A stretch of 45,049 nt of DNA. Origin: Acidobacteriota bacterium. GTDB taxonomy: Bacteria; Acidobacteriota; Terriglobia; Terriglobales; Acidobacteriaceae. Location of the stretch: positions 1 through 45,049 of the forward strand of contig JAJZAL010000014.1 of NCBI GenBank assembly GCA_021799405.1. Direction: 5' to 3'. Within the stretch, counting starts at the first letter, position 1. Every line of letters begins with the position of its first letter. A program made the translations under genes and the position numbers. The notes beneath the pieces are model-generated. The model saw nothing but the letters and a program-made list of their open reading frames with translations. It was not told where the DNA came from and made no database searches. Positions 17,366-25,620 of this stretch are shown piece by piece.

Positions 17366-18358
17366 ATGTCTCTTTCAGACGATTTTCTGCAGAACCCCGA
17401 AACCTATTGCGCGCCGCGCAACGCCGGCGGAAGAGGTCGCATCCTGATTGTGGCCGAACGAGAGATGCTAACGCTCAATGCCAAGGGCGGATACTCAAGT
17501 GTCGCCAAGACCGATCGGGTTTCTTATTGCCGCATCGCGCAGAATGTAAACATCGGCCAGCAGATGCAGCAGGTGACGATCAGCACGGGATCGGATACCG
17601 TGGTGGCGGAAGTGAAAAGGAATCCGCCCAATCCAGGCGACTACGGCAAGCGTGCGGGAGATTGGTTTCCCTGCTATTACCTGCCCTGGCAGGCCCAGCA
17701 GACTTACCGCATCACGCTCCGCCATTCAAGTGGATTCCTTGAGGAGCCGCGCATCTTTCTCACATCGACGGTCGACGGCTGTTCTGTGATCGTCGAGGGA
17801 TCGCCAGAGGCTCCCACCGTGTATCACCTGAACGACGCAGGAGGCGGCGGCAACCCGCCGCAGCAGACAACCCTCGTAGCGCAACAAAACTATTGGAATC
17901 CGAAGGCAACAACAATGGAAACCCGCTTTCAGGCCGCGCGCAGTCCGAAGGAGGTACGCAATCAGGCCGCAAACCCCATGCTGCCTGCGCTGCCTGGAGC
18001 CAAGGGCGTACACGCCATGCACTACATGGACGTGACCGAGGCCAACCTGCCCGCGCTCGACACGGGTCTGGATCGTTACGGCTATGGCCAGCGGGCGCGG
18101 ACCATGATCAGAGACGCCGTGAAGGTAAATTTTCAGCAGGCCCTCTACAAGCCCTATGGCACGGTCTTCGGCTGGAAGCAGAACACGACGTGGCGTTTCT
18201 TCTACCAGCAGCGAGCGGTGGTTTTCTATATGTATCGCGTGACGGACCGGCAGGGCGCAGTCCACACGGTTCCCGTTCCCCGGCAATGCGCGTTCAACCT
18301 GGATGAGTTCTGGCCGAATGGCAGCGGCGTGGCGGTCGGCAAAGCATTGGTGCCTTGA
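17366..18358 (+). CDS. Candidate BLF1/CNF1-like glutamine deamidase
   Basis: A 330-residue protein with no signal peptide or membrane segment. AGGAG six bases before the ATG fixes the start. Residues 104-109 read YYLPWQ, and 131-157 contain Thr133, the DGC motif with Cys139, and VYHLND with His154. In Burkholderia lethal factor 1 the catalytic Thr sits six residues before the Cys of an LSGC motif, followed by a PVWH His; here Thr is also at minus six and the His follows a P-TVY context. The Cys-His spacing of 15 equals that of CNF1. These toxins deamidate glutamine in eIF4A or Rho GTPases. A Gly/Pro linker then leads to a C-terminal part with unknown role. The match rests on motif geometry recalled from the family, so substrate and toxicity are unproven. 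Confidence 0.6.
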   Translation: MSLSDDFLQNPETYCAPRNAGGRGRILIVAEREMLTLNAKGGYSSVAKTDRVSYCRIAQNVNIGQQMQQVTISTGSDTVVAEVKRNPPNPGDYGKRAGDWFPCYYLPWQAQQTYRITLRHSSGFLEEPRIFLTSTVDGCSVIVEGSPEAPTVYHLNDAGGGGNPPQQTTLVAQQNYWNPKATTMETRFQAARSPKEVRNQAANPMLPALPGAKGVHAMHYMDVTEANLPALDTGLDRYGYGQRARTMIRDAVKVNFQQALYKPYGTVFGWKQNTTWRFFYQQRAVVFYMYRVTDRQGAVHTVPVPRQCAFNLDEFWPNGSGVAVGKALVP

Positions 18359-18548
18359 GCGCGGCAGGCAAGGTGCCATCAAAGCTGGGTCGCTTCCGGG
18401 CAGTGCGTAACGGCAAACCTGCTCCGGATTCCAGATTCCGCACGGAAGTCAGTCGTCGCGGGAGAGATACCGAGGAGCACACTCATGCCGCGCAGTTATA
18501 ATTCCGTCTTCTCTCCAGATTGAATGGCGTTCGATGGGCAGTTGCTGC

Positions 18549-18728
18549 CTATCGCGCGATAAGGAACATCAGCCAACTAAGTACAATCGCCGAGCCCACA
18601 AAGAGCACAAAGCAGTAGGCACCGTAGCGGAACATGCGGGGCGGCGTCTCGCGCTGGGTGATGCCGAAGACCGTGGAGGCGAAGAGAGCGAACAGCAGCA
18701 CCGCGGTAAAGTGGGAGGGCTGGAACAC
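18549..18728 (-). CDS. Small membrane protein, 59 residues
   Basis: The GTG start at 18728 shares its G with the TAG stop of the upstream gene (TAGTG), a classic stop-start overlap for translational coupling. The product has two hydrophobic helices (FTAVLLFALFASTVFGI and YCFVLFVGSAIVLSWLMFLI) joined by a short charged loop (TQRETPPRMFR). No family is recognised. Its coupling to the DUF6677-like membrane protein suggests that the two form a complex. Without that overlap it would be easy to miss. Confidence 0.65.
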   Translation of the reverse strand: MFQPSHFTAVLLFALFASTVFGITQRETPPRMFRYGAYCFVLFVGSAIVLSWLMFLIAR

Positions 18729-19138
18729 TAGGACTTCCTCCCGGTGCGAAGATTGTGCGCATCCACGGCTGCGATCACGTTCAGAAGTCCAGCCACCACC
18801 ATAAACTTGGTGCCATAGTCGGCGGTGGTCACCTGCACGTGGATCGCGCCCAGGCCCAGAATCCGGCTGACAAAGAACAGCAGGCCGTTGCCTAGATCGC
18901 CGACCATACCCAGCAAGTCGAGAATGTCCTGCGCGCCGCTGTAAAGCTTGCCGTGCATGGCCAGTCCGAGAACGAACATGGCGATGATGGAGACCGCGAG
19001 CAGAGAGCCGCGAATCCACTTGCGCAGCAGAAAATGCCCGGCGCCGGGCACCAGCCAGCCGGCAATCAGAGGAAGATAGACAAACTGCTCTTGCGCTCCG
19101 TCCGTCGCTGCGGCGGTCTTGTTTGGCGTAGTTGCCAT
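18728..19138 (-). CDS. Small polytopic membrane protein (DUF6677-like)
   Basis: A 136-residue protein with an N-terminal cytoplasmic tail and about three to four membrane segments. YLPLIAGWLVPGAGHFLLRKWIRG matches the GxxxPGxGHFxxGxxxRG pattern of small bacterial membrane proteins (DUF6677 and TM2-like groups). The ATG at 19138 is directly abutted by AAGAAGGA, too close for an ideal ribosome-binding site, so an upstream GTG at 19159 remains possible. It is followed, with a one-base overlap, by the 59-residue membrane protein. Function unknown. Confidence 0.7.
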   Translation of the reverse strand: MATTPNKTAAATDGAQEQFVYLPLIAGWLVPGAGHFLLRKWIRGSLLAVSIIAMFVLGLAMHGKLYSGAQDILDLLGMVGDLGNGLLFFVSRILGLGAIHVQVTTADYGTKFMVVAGLLNVIAAVDAHNLRTGRKS

Positions 19139-19338
19139 TCCTTCTTGACTATACCGCACCAGGGCGGGTGGCGGTTTTCAGGCAGGGCAATCACACGGGC
19201 GATCGCACAAGCATTTTTGCCGTCTGCAAGGTAATTGCCCCAGACCTCTATCGCCTAGGGACGGAGCGCGCTGCGCTTCTCAGCGGCGGTTGTGCCTCCG
19301 GACCTTCGACCCCGGATTTCTGCTTGCCGCTTTTTCGC

Positions 19339-19368
19339 TTGACGAGCGTATACAACGGTCTGCATACT
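19339..19368 (+). promoter_or_regulatory. Candidate sigma70 promoter for PIN-TRAM gene
   Basis: TTGACG and CATACT are separated by 18 bases, each one mismatch from consensus. Transcription would start about 50 bases before the ATG at 19425, after the in-frame ATG-free part of the gap. The 286 bases between the divergent genes hold no other supported feature. Confidence 0.5.
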
Positions 19369-19424
19369 CCCCAGTTAGGTCCACGCCGATGCATGCTTCC
19401 CCGTGCCGGCTGGAGTTGGCCTTT

Positions 19425-20435
19425 ATGGATCTAATCCTCGTTCGGCTTCTTTTTGTTGCCCTATTAGCTGGAGTTTGTTACTTCCTTCACCCCTTCGGCA
19501 TCCGCGCGGGATGGCTGGGGGCGCTTGCGGGAGCGGCAGCAGCAGCGGCGGTCATCGTCTTTGAGCTGAGGGTGCGCGCGCTGAGCCTGCGGCGCCTGAT
19601 CGGCGCTGTCTTCGGCAGCGTGCTGGGCATCTTCGGCGCGGCTCTGTTCTGCATGGTGCTGCGCACCGCGCCGCTTGCCAGCTCGACTTCGGCGGTTTTG
19701 CAGATCTTCGTCCTGTCGTTTATGACCTATGTGGGTTTGGTGGTGGGCGCCAATAAGGGCGATCTGCTGAATCCGGCGGTGCTGGGCGCGCTCTTCGCCA
19801 GCGACCGGCCCGCGCGCCGCAGCGCCAAGGTGCTGGATACCAGCGTGATCATCGACGGGCGCATTGCCGATATTGCCGAGGCCGGCTTCATCGACGGCAT
19901 GATGGTGGTGCCCGAGTTCGTGTTACGCGAACTGCAGGTGGTGGCCGACTCGACTGACGGCTCGAAGCGCCAGCGCGGGCGGCGGGGCCTGGACATGCTG
20001 CAGCGCATGCAGTCAAACAGCAACCTTCAGGTGCAGATTGTGGCCGACGATTTTCCCTCCATCCGCGAGGTGGACCTGAAGCTGCTGGAGCTGGCGAAGA
20101 AGTGGGAGGCCAAGGTAGTCACCAACGACTTCAACCTGAACAAGGTGGCCCATCTGCACCACGTTGAGGTGTTGAATATCAACGATCTGGCCAACGCGCT
20201 GAAGCCGGTGGTGCTGCCCGGAGAGCGCATGACGGTGCTCGTGCTGAAAGAAGGCAAGGAGTACAACCAGGGCGTCGGCTACCTGGACGACGGCACCATG
20301 GTGGTGGTGGATCACGCGCGGCGGCTGATCGGCAAGAGCGTGGATATCGCCGTCACCAGCGTGCTGCAAACAGCCAGCGGCAAGATGATCTTCGGCAAGC
20401 TGGATGAGAACGGCAAAGGCGGCGAAGCCGCATAG
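19425..20435 (+). CDS. YacL-like membrane PIN-TRAM protein
   Basis: A 336-residue protein with four N-terminal membrane helices (residues 1-115), a PIN-type ribonuclease domain and a C-terminal TRAM domain, the architecture of B. subtilis YacL. The PIN acidic residues are visible in VLDTSVIIDGRIADI (two Asp), PEFVLRELQ (Glu) and VVTNDFNLN (Asp). KRQRGRRGLDMLQRMQ is typical of the subfamily. The TRAM part has VLKEGKEYNQGVGYLDDGTMVVVD. The ATG at 19425 starts just before the first helix and has GGAG upstream; an ATG at 19389 is possible. The family is membrane-anchored and nuclease-like; the natural substrate is not established. Confidence 0.88.
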   Translation: MDLILVRLLFVALLAGVCYFLHPFGIRAGWLGALAGAAAAAAVIVFELRVRALSLRRLIGAVFGSVLGIFGAALFCMVLRTAPLASSTSAVLQIFVLSFMTYVGLVVGANKGDLLNPAVLGALFASDRPARRSAKVLDTSVIIDGRIADIAEAGFIDGMMVVPEFVLRELQVVADSTDGSKRQRGRRGLDMLQRMQSNSNLQVQIVADDFPSIREVDLKLLELAKKWEAKVVTNDFNLNKVAHLHHVEVLNINDLANALKPVVLPGERMTVLVLKEGKEYNQGVGYLDDGTMVVVDHARRLIGKSVDIAVTSVLQTASGKMIFGKLDENGKGGEAA

Positions 20436-20495
20436 AAAGAGTGCCGCGACGACTCCTGAGAGGTGCTCAGCCTCCTGCACGCCCCGCCGGATCGG

Positions 20496-21116
20496 TTATC
20501 CGCGATAGAGCATGCGGTTCAAGCGCTCTTTGACGCCCGGCCATTCGGTGGCGATGATCGAATAGCGGGCGGAATCGCGAGGCGTGAAGTCAACCGCCAT
20601 GCGATGGGCGCGAAGGATCCCCTCGCGCTTGCCTCCAATGCGCTCGATCGCCGTCTGGGAGCGGAAGTTGCGCGAGTCGGTATGGAGGCAGACGCGAAAT
20701 GCTTTCCACACTTCGAAGGCGTGTGAGAGCATCAGGAACTTGGCCTCGGTATTGGCGGCGGTGCGGATGGCGGAGCGGGTAAGCCAGGTGCCTCCGATTT
20801 CAAGAACATCGGGATCGCTGCGGCCGTGCCGCGGATGGCCTGGCGGCCAATTCCACCACTCCATCTCCATGAACCGCGTTGACCCGATGAGCACTCCATC
20901 CGCGATGCGAATGATGGCAAGCGGCAGCGTGTTTCCTGCATCGCGGTCGGCAAGGGCCGCGGCGATATAGCCCTCAGCCGCCCCCCTGCCTTGCGGAATG
21001 GCGCTCCATTGGTAGAGCGTGGGATCCGCAGCCGAAGCGGCTGCCAGCCGATCCGCATGGCCCGGTTCGAGTGGTTCGAGGCGAATATGCGTGCCATGCA
21101 GCGTCAGGCTATCCAT
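20496..21116 (-). CDS. RimJ/RimL-like GNAT acetyltransferase
   Basis: A 206-residue GNAT protein of the RimJ/RimL subgroup, which acetylates N-terminal amines of ribosomal proteins or small molecules. It opens with LHGTHIRLEPLEPGHADRLAAA, has IGSTRFMEMEWWN and LEIGGTWLTRSAIRTAANTEAKFLMLSHAFE, and the C-terminal TDSRNFRSQTAIERIGGKREGILR motif characteristic of this group. The target cannot be told from sequence. It lies 88 bases downstream of the moeB-like gene on the same strand. Confidence 0.85.
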   Translation of the reverse strand: MDSLTLHGTHIRLEPLEPGHADRLAAASAADPTLYQWSAIPQGRGAAEGYIAAALADRDAGNTLPLAIIRIADGVLIGSTRFMEMEWWNWPPGHPRHGRSDPDVLEIGGTWLTRSAIRTAANTEAKFLMLSHAFEVWKAFRVCLHTDSRNFRSQTAIERIGGKREGILRAHRMAVDFTPRDSARYSIIATEWPGVKERLNRMLYRG

Positions 21117-21204
21117 TCATCCGATCTCTCGTCCGCGAGCCGGAGCGGCCCGCGGCGCGTGTTGTTGGAATTGAAGGGCCAATGCGAGTTCTTTGGAGTG
21201 GTTC

Positions 21205-22386
21205 TCAATATCTCGGCATTGTGGGGTCGATTTCGTTGGCCCAGGCGGTAATGCCGCCGGAGAGATTAACGACCTTCGGATAGCCCGATTGAGCCAGGAA
21301 TTCCGCAACGCGCTGGCTGCGGCCACCCATCTTGCACTGGACGACGATCTCGCGGTCGCGGTCGATTTCGGCCAGGCGCCGGGGCACATCGTTCATGGGG
21401 ATAAGCGTTCCGCCGAGGTTAGCGATCTGGTACTCGAAGGGCTCGCGCACATCGAGGATAAAGACGTCTTCTCCTGCGTCAATGCGCTGTTTGAGTTCCT
21501 TCACGCTCAGTTGCGGAATTCCATTCATCAATATTTTCTCCTCTTTTTTGGTTTCCGGCGCGATGCCGCAGAATTGCTCGTAGTCGATCAGTTGGGTGAT
21601 TGAAGGGTTCGGGCCGCAGACCGGGCACTCGGGATTCCTGCCGAGCTTCAGTTCGCGGAAGCGCATACTCAGCGCGTCGATCAGCAACAGGCGGCCCACG
21701 AGCGGTTCGCCCTTGCCCAGGATCAGCTTGATCACCTCAGTGGCCTGCATGACGCCTACAAGGCCGGGGAGAATGCCGAGCACGCCGCCCTCGGCGCAAC
21801 TGGGCACCACTCCGGGCGGCGGCGGCTCAGGATAAAGGCAGCGATAGCACGGACCGTTTTCAGCGGCAAAGACGCTGGCCTGGCCCTCAAAGCGGAAGAT
21901 GGAGCCGTAGACGTTGGGCTTGCCCAGAAGCACGCAGGCGTCGTTGACCAGATAGCGGGTGGGGAAGTTGTCCGTGCCGTCGGCGACAATGTCGTATTCC
22001 TTCAGAATTTCAAGCGCGTTGGCGGTTGACAGCACAGTCTCGTGCTTGATGACGTTCAGAGCGGGGTTCAGGGCCTTCAGCTTCTCTTCGGCCGAATCCA
22101 GTTTTTTGCGGCCTACATCTTTGGTGAAGTGAATGATCTGGCGCTGTAGATTGCTCTCATCCACCACATCGAAATCGACCATGCCGAGCGTGCCAACTCC
22201 CGCCGCGGCCAGGTAAAAGGCCAGGGGCGAGCCAAGGCCGCCGGCTCCTACGCAGAGGACGCGCGCGGCCTTCAGCTTTTGCTGCCCTTCCATCCCCACC
22301 TCGGGCAGGAGCAGATGCCGCGAGTAGCGGGCAAGATCCCCGGCGGTCAGTTCGGGAAGGGGAAGAGATTCAGTTTTCACTGCCAT
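21205..22386 (-). CDS. moeB: MoeB/ThiF-type adenylyltransferase with rhodanese domain
   Basis: The protein has 393 residues. The E1-like domain (about 1-275) activates the C-terminal glycine of a ubiquitin-like sulfur carrier with ATP: VGAGGLGSPL (nucleotide loop), DFDVVDESNLQRQI, DGTDNFPTRYLVND, the VPSCAEGGVLG catalytic-Cys loop, and zinc ligands CYRC and CPVC. The rhodanese domain (about 285-390) has FILDVREPFEY and the active-site loop VVQCKMGGRS with the persulfide Cys. The fusion suggests direct sulfur transfer to MoaD, ThiS or a CysO-like partner. None of those carriers is encoded in this window, although a JAMM peptidase lies 2.2 kb away on the same strand. Confidence 0.9.
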   Translation of the reverse strand: MAVKTESLPLPELTAGDLARYSRHLLLPEVGMEGQQKLKAARVLCVGAGGLGSPLAFYLAAAGVGTLGMVDFDVVDESNLQRQIIHFTKDVGRKKLDSAEEKLKALNPALNVIKHETVLSTANALEILKEYDIVADGTDNFPTRYLVNDACVLLGKPNVYGSIFRFEGQASVFAAENGPCYRCLYPEPPPPGVVPSCAEGGVLGILPGLVGVMQATEVIKLILGKGEPLVGRLLLIDALSMRFRELKLGRNPECPVCGPNPSITQLIDYEQFCGIAPETKKEEKILMNGIPQLSVKELKQRIDAGEDVFILDVREPFEYQIANLGGTLIPMNDVPRRLAEIDRDREIVVQCKMGGRSQRVAEFLAQSGYPKVVNLSGGITAWANEIDPTMPRY

Positions 22387-22755
22387 AGCCCATCGTTCGA
22401 TTCAGATTCGATTCAATCAATGTGTCCACTTGCCCTGACGTTCACGCGCTGGTCCGGCGCCGTCGCTCCAGCCCCCGGCGGGATGCTCGGAGCCTATCAG
22501 CGGCCGTTGCGGGTGTGGCATCTCTCATGGTGATATAGCGCACATCCCGCCACTCAATACAGGTTAACAAAGGTGCGCAATCTGGCCCCGGAGGGGAAGA
22601 ATCGTCAGTGCGGATCAGGATGCATGGCGGCGAGGCCATTGAGCACTTCGGCATTGGCAACGACAGCGATGCCGGGCCAACGGAACAAACAAAGCGGCTC
22701 CACAAGAAACGGAGCCGCTTGGGGAAAAAGTTCTCAATTTGGCAGCGCTGGATGG
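22387..22755. other. Intergenic region, 369 bases
   Basis: No gene is supported between the moeB-like start and the end of the exported protein gene. Apart from the terminator at 22692-22720 and the presumed moeB promoter, I see only short open frames without start signals. Confidence 0.45.
22692..22720 (-). terminator. Rho-independent terminator
   Basis: AAGCGGCTCC and GGAGCCGCTT form a perfect 10-bp stem with a nine-base loop, 35 bases past the stop of the exported protein gene at 22756. On the minus strand it is followed by TTTGTTTGTT, giving a normal U-rich tail. Confidence 0.8.
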
Positions 22756-23625
22756 TTAGGGAGTCACCTTCTTGCTTGCCTGGGCAACTTTGGTGGAAGA
22801 CATTGCGACCGGCGCCGGTTTCCAAAACTCCGGATTGGCCTTCACCCACGCATCAGGAGGGTAGCTCTGGCGGGGATTGATGGCGAACAGTTCGGAATCC
22901 TCGCTTTCGACCGCGGAGGCGACCAGCGCTTCGAGCTTTTGCATGGCCTCATCGCCCATGGCGGCGCGAAATTTCTTGCCATCCGCAAAGCCCTCATCGA
23001 TATCGGCCATCGATGTATCGGCACTGAACAAGGTGTATTCATCTCCTCCGCCGTACTCGAGTGCGTACATGGCCCAATTCGCGTTTGTGCCGGCTTTCTT
23101 TTGACCAGCAATGACCATCTTGACCAGGTCATTCCAGTCTTTCTGGTGGCCGGGGCGAAGGCGAAATTCCGTGATTTCGATAAATCGCGTTTTGGAAAGG
23201 TCCGATATGGGATTCAGGCTCAGGTCATCCTCATAGTAAAGGATGGCCTGATCCGCGGAGTCGAGCAACTCGCCATCGGCCACCGTTGCGCGATCCATTT
23301 CGGCCATGAGAGCGGCGTTTCTGTCCATGGCGTCGTTGTCCTTTTGCATGGCGGCAAAGGAGTCATAGGGAAAGACATACAGTGCGCGAGATTTACCGGA
23401 AAGGGACGACAGGGCGTAGTAGTGAGTGGGCCACCTGGCGTGGGCCACGGCCCGGACGAAGCTGCTTTCGCTGCGGTCATGCAAGGCGCCGGCCTTGCCG
23501 GGTTTGACGAACTCGCGCTGGATTGCGAGCACCTTTGGTATGGAGGTGGTTTGTTGCGCGGCTGCGAGCAAACTGCCGAACGCCGCCAGAGACAGTCCCA
23601 GCAGGAAGGGGCTGATTTTGTTCAT
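22756..23625 (-). CDS. Exported protein of unknown function, 289 residues
   Basis: A signal peptide (FLLGLSLAAFGSLLAAA, then QQTTS) indicates export. AGGAGG nine bases before the ATG is a near-perfect ribosome-binding site. The mature part seems to hold two similar halves: KVLAIQREFVKPGKAGALHDRSE and RFIEITEFRLRPGHQKDWNDLVK both have a beta-strand, then an R/K-P-G-(H/K) turn and a helix, the layout of ferredoxin-like (ABM/NIPSNAP-type) folds. No catalytic residues were identified. It has its own terminator, so it is monocistronic. Confidence 0.75.
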   Translation of the reverse strand: MNKISPFLLGLSLAAFGSLLAAAQQTTSIPKVLAIQREFVKPGKAGALHDRSESSFVRAVAHARWPTHYYALSSLSGKSRALYVFPYDSFAAMQKDNDAMDRNAALMAEMDRATVADGELLDSADQAILYYEDDLSLNPISDLSKTRFIEITEFRLRPGHQKDWNDLVKMVIAGQKKAGTNANWAMYALEYGGGDEYTLFSADTSMADIDEGFADGKKFRAAMGDEAMQKLEALVASAVESEDSELFAINPRQSYPPDAWVKANPEFWKPAPVAMSSTKVAQASKKVTP

Positions 23626-23966
23626 TTGGGATTACCTCCTTGACGTACTCAGAGGTCACTTGCGGGAGGAGTAAGAGAAGCACCGGGGAAAGCGCGCGTG
23701 CTCTGAGGTGACGTGATTATGAGGAGAGGAAGGGCGGTTGTAAAGGAAATTTTTGGATATCTTCAAGGATTTTGCTGAAGACGAGGCAGGGGCAGCCGTC
23801 GAAATTCCGGCCTCCTCGAAGCCCTGACCCGCCTCGGCGCCACCGGACGCCTCTATCTCCTGATGCGGAGTCCCTCCGGAGTTCGTTCATCCGCTGCTTT
23901 TTCGCGTTTCTGGCTGCGCTTTGATGCCCATTTTCTGCTAACATCTATGGCCGCAGGAGGTGTTTT
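23626..23966. other. Divergent intergenic region, 341 bases
   Basis: No supported gene. It should contain the divergent promoters of the exported protein and dps. A Pro/Arg-rich plus-strand stretch around 23815-23945 stays open, but it has no start signal or known motif. Confidence 0.4.
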
Positions 23967-24479
23967 ATGCCCACTTCACATACGGTTACAGCCAGGGAGA
24001 TCTCCCAGGAAAACCGCGAAGGCCACCCTGTGATCCAGCATTTGCAACGCGAGGTTGCGAATGCGTTCGTTCTCTACGCCAACTACAAGCACTATCACTG
24101 GCAGACATACGGTCCGTTGTTCCGCGACCTGCACCTGATGTTCGATGAGTTCGCCAAGGCGGTGCTGGATACGACGGACGATTTTGCCGAGCGGATTCGC
24201 ATGATCGGCCAGAATATTCATCCGGTGCAGTTGCGGCAGATGCAGGAGACGGCCAGCGTTCACTCCGCCGCGGCGGGCCAGTCCCTGCGCGAGATGCTCG
24301 AAGAAGCCGATGCCAATCTGCTGGTTCTGATCAAAGAGATGCGGGACGGGGTGAAAGCCGCCGATGAGCACAACGATCCCGGCACGGTCGATCTTTTCAC
24401 ACGCGCCGTGCAGATTCATGAGAAACACGAGTGGTTCATCCGCGAGATTCTGAAGCGGAAGGATGGCCTTGTGGCCTGA
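23967..24479 (+). CDS. dps: Dps-like ferritin
   Basis: A 170-residue DNA-protection-during-starvation/miniferritin protein that would assemble as a 12-mer, oxidise Fe(II) with peroxide and store iron. The ferroxidase signature is complete: YHWQTYGPLFRDLHLMFDEF, with the His, the second His 12 residues later, and the Asp/Glu of FDEF. The C-terminal helix contains the typical DLFTRAVQIHEKHEWFIREIL. GGAGG precedes the ATG. The N-terminal tail carries few basic residues, so DNA binding is uncertain. Confidence 0.93.
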   Translation: MPTSHTVTAREISQENREGHPVIQHLQREVANAFVLYANYKHYHWQTYGPLFRDLHLMFDEFAKAVLDTTDDFAERIRMIGQNIHPVQLRQMQETASVHSAAAGQSLREMLEEADANLLVLIKEMRDGVKAADEHNDPGTVDLFTRAVQIHEKHEWFIREILKRKDGLVA

Positions 24480-24542
24480 GAGCGGCGGGCTCACGGGCGA
24501 GCAAAAGGGTAAGGATTCTCTTGTCAGGGCTGCGGTTCTTTC

Positions 24543-24983
24543 TCATTCCTCAATGAGGATTTCCTGCTGGTCGAAGCGCTTGTCTTCCTCCGTTGTTCCG
24601 GCCAGCAGGAAGGAGCGGGTGACTGCGGCCTTGCCGGAGGAAATCTCTGTAATCAAGTAGCAGCAGCCCAGCCAATGCGCCTCGGCAAGGTCAGTGGCGG
24701 ACCAATGGGCGGGGTGATCGGGGTGAGAGTGGTAGAAGCCGGCGATCTGCAGCCCGCGGCGGCGCGCCTCGCGCTCGATCTTCACCAGTTCGACCGGCGC
24801 GATGCTGTAACGGTTGTGCGTTGAGCCGGCACTGGCGTTGCCGGCGCGGACCGCTTCCTCGACGAGCCAGCCCTCCGGCGCGGGCCGTCCCAGCAGGGCG
24901 CCGCAGCACTCTTGGGGATAGGTTTGCTCGCCGTGGGCGCGAAGAGCCTCAAAAACAGCGCGGGGCAGGCGCAGGATGCTCAT
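24543..24983 (-). CDS. JAMM/MPN+ metallopeptidase (Mec-like)
   Basis: A 146-residue JAMM domain protein. The zinc site is intact: the Glu in PQECCGALLG and HSHPDHPAHWSATD, which supplies His-x-His and the Asp with the intervening Ser. Bacterial members (Mec, QbsD-like) remove an amino acid or cysteine from the C terminus of ubiquitin-like sulfur carriers and usually sit beside MoeB/ThiF and a carrier. The ATG at 24983 has GGAG five bases upstream; the much longer open frame above it is non-coding shadow of the divergent gene. Confidence 0.87.
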   Translation of the reverse strand: MSILRLPRAVFEALRAHGEQTYPQECCGALLGRPAPEGWLVEEAVRAGNASAGSTHNRYSIAPVELVKIEREARRRGLQIAGFYHSHPDHPAHWSATDLAEAHWLGCCYLITEISSGKAAVTRSFLLAGTTEEDKRFDQQEILIEE

Positions 24984-25124
24984 TCCTGCTCCCATCGCGA
25001 TGGTGCGCGGTTGATTGCCATGGCAAATTGCAGCCGATGCTGCCAGTGTGCGAGATTGGAAGTAGGGCGAAGGAACCGCCATTGCCTCCGTCAAGATTCT
25101 CGCAAATTGCATTGGAAAGCGACT

Positions 25125-25574
25125 ATGAAACGAAAATCCCGCCATCCCAACTTTGACCAGACCCTGGAATTGTTGCGCGCTCACTCTTTTGATGTTGCTC
25201 CCGTTAAGGGGAATCCCGGGGGGATGCTGGTGAGCAAGCACGGAGCCGCAGCGGTGCTGGTGGCCGCAGCCGACGGAGCCGCGGCGTTTGCAGTGCACCC
25301 CGGCGTGCTGTTCCGGGGCGAAGTGGCGCGGTTGCTGGACCGCGGCTACCAGAAATTTATTAGAACGCCCCAATTTGAGCTGCCGGCCACGGCCGCGCAA
25401 TTGCATGCGATTCATCTGTTCAGTGAGGAGCTTCGGCAGCTTACGGGAATGGTGAGTCTGTACAATGAGTCGCTCGGCACGACGAGCGATCAGTATATGT
25501 ACGACCGCCTGAAGGGCCGGGAAGCGGATCATGCCGCGCCCGTGCGTCCATGGGAGCTGGCCGGCGGGCACTGA
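25125..25574 (+). CDS. Hypothetical protein, 149 residues
   Basis: Not recognised. The ATG at 25125 has GGAAAG upstream, and the sequence is coding-like. It starts with a basic tail (MKRKSRHP), then an alpha/beta half with PGGMLVSKHGAAAVLVAAADGAAAFAV-type strands and VLFRGEVARLLDRGYQKFI, and a helical C-terminal part with ATAAQLHAIHLFSEELRQLTG. It is divergent from the JAMM gene and followed by a PilZ protein 46 bases later, so a two-gene operon is likely. Confidence 0.7.
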   Translation: MKRKSRHPNFDQTLELLRAHSFDVAPVKGNPGGMLVSKHGAAAVLVAAADGAAAFAVHPGVLFRGEVARLLDRGYQKFIRTPQFELPATAAQLHAIHLFSEELRQLTGMVSLYNESLGTTSDQYMYDRLKGREADHAAPVRPWELAGGH

Positions 25575-25620
25575 GGCCCAGCTCACGCTGGCTAACGGTA
25601 GATCTGGCAGGGTGGGCTCT

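Noticed and set aside
23717..23944. 75-residue minus-strand open frame between the exported protein and dps
   Set aside because: Arg/Gly-rich composition, no start signal, and no motif; treated as intergenic.
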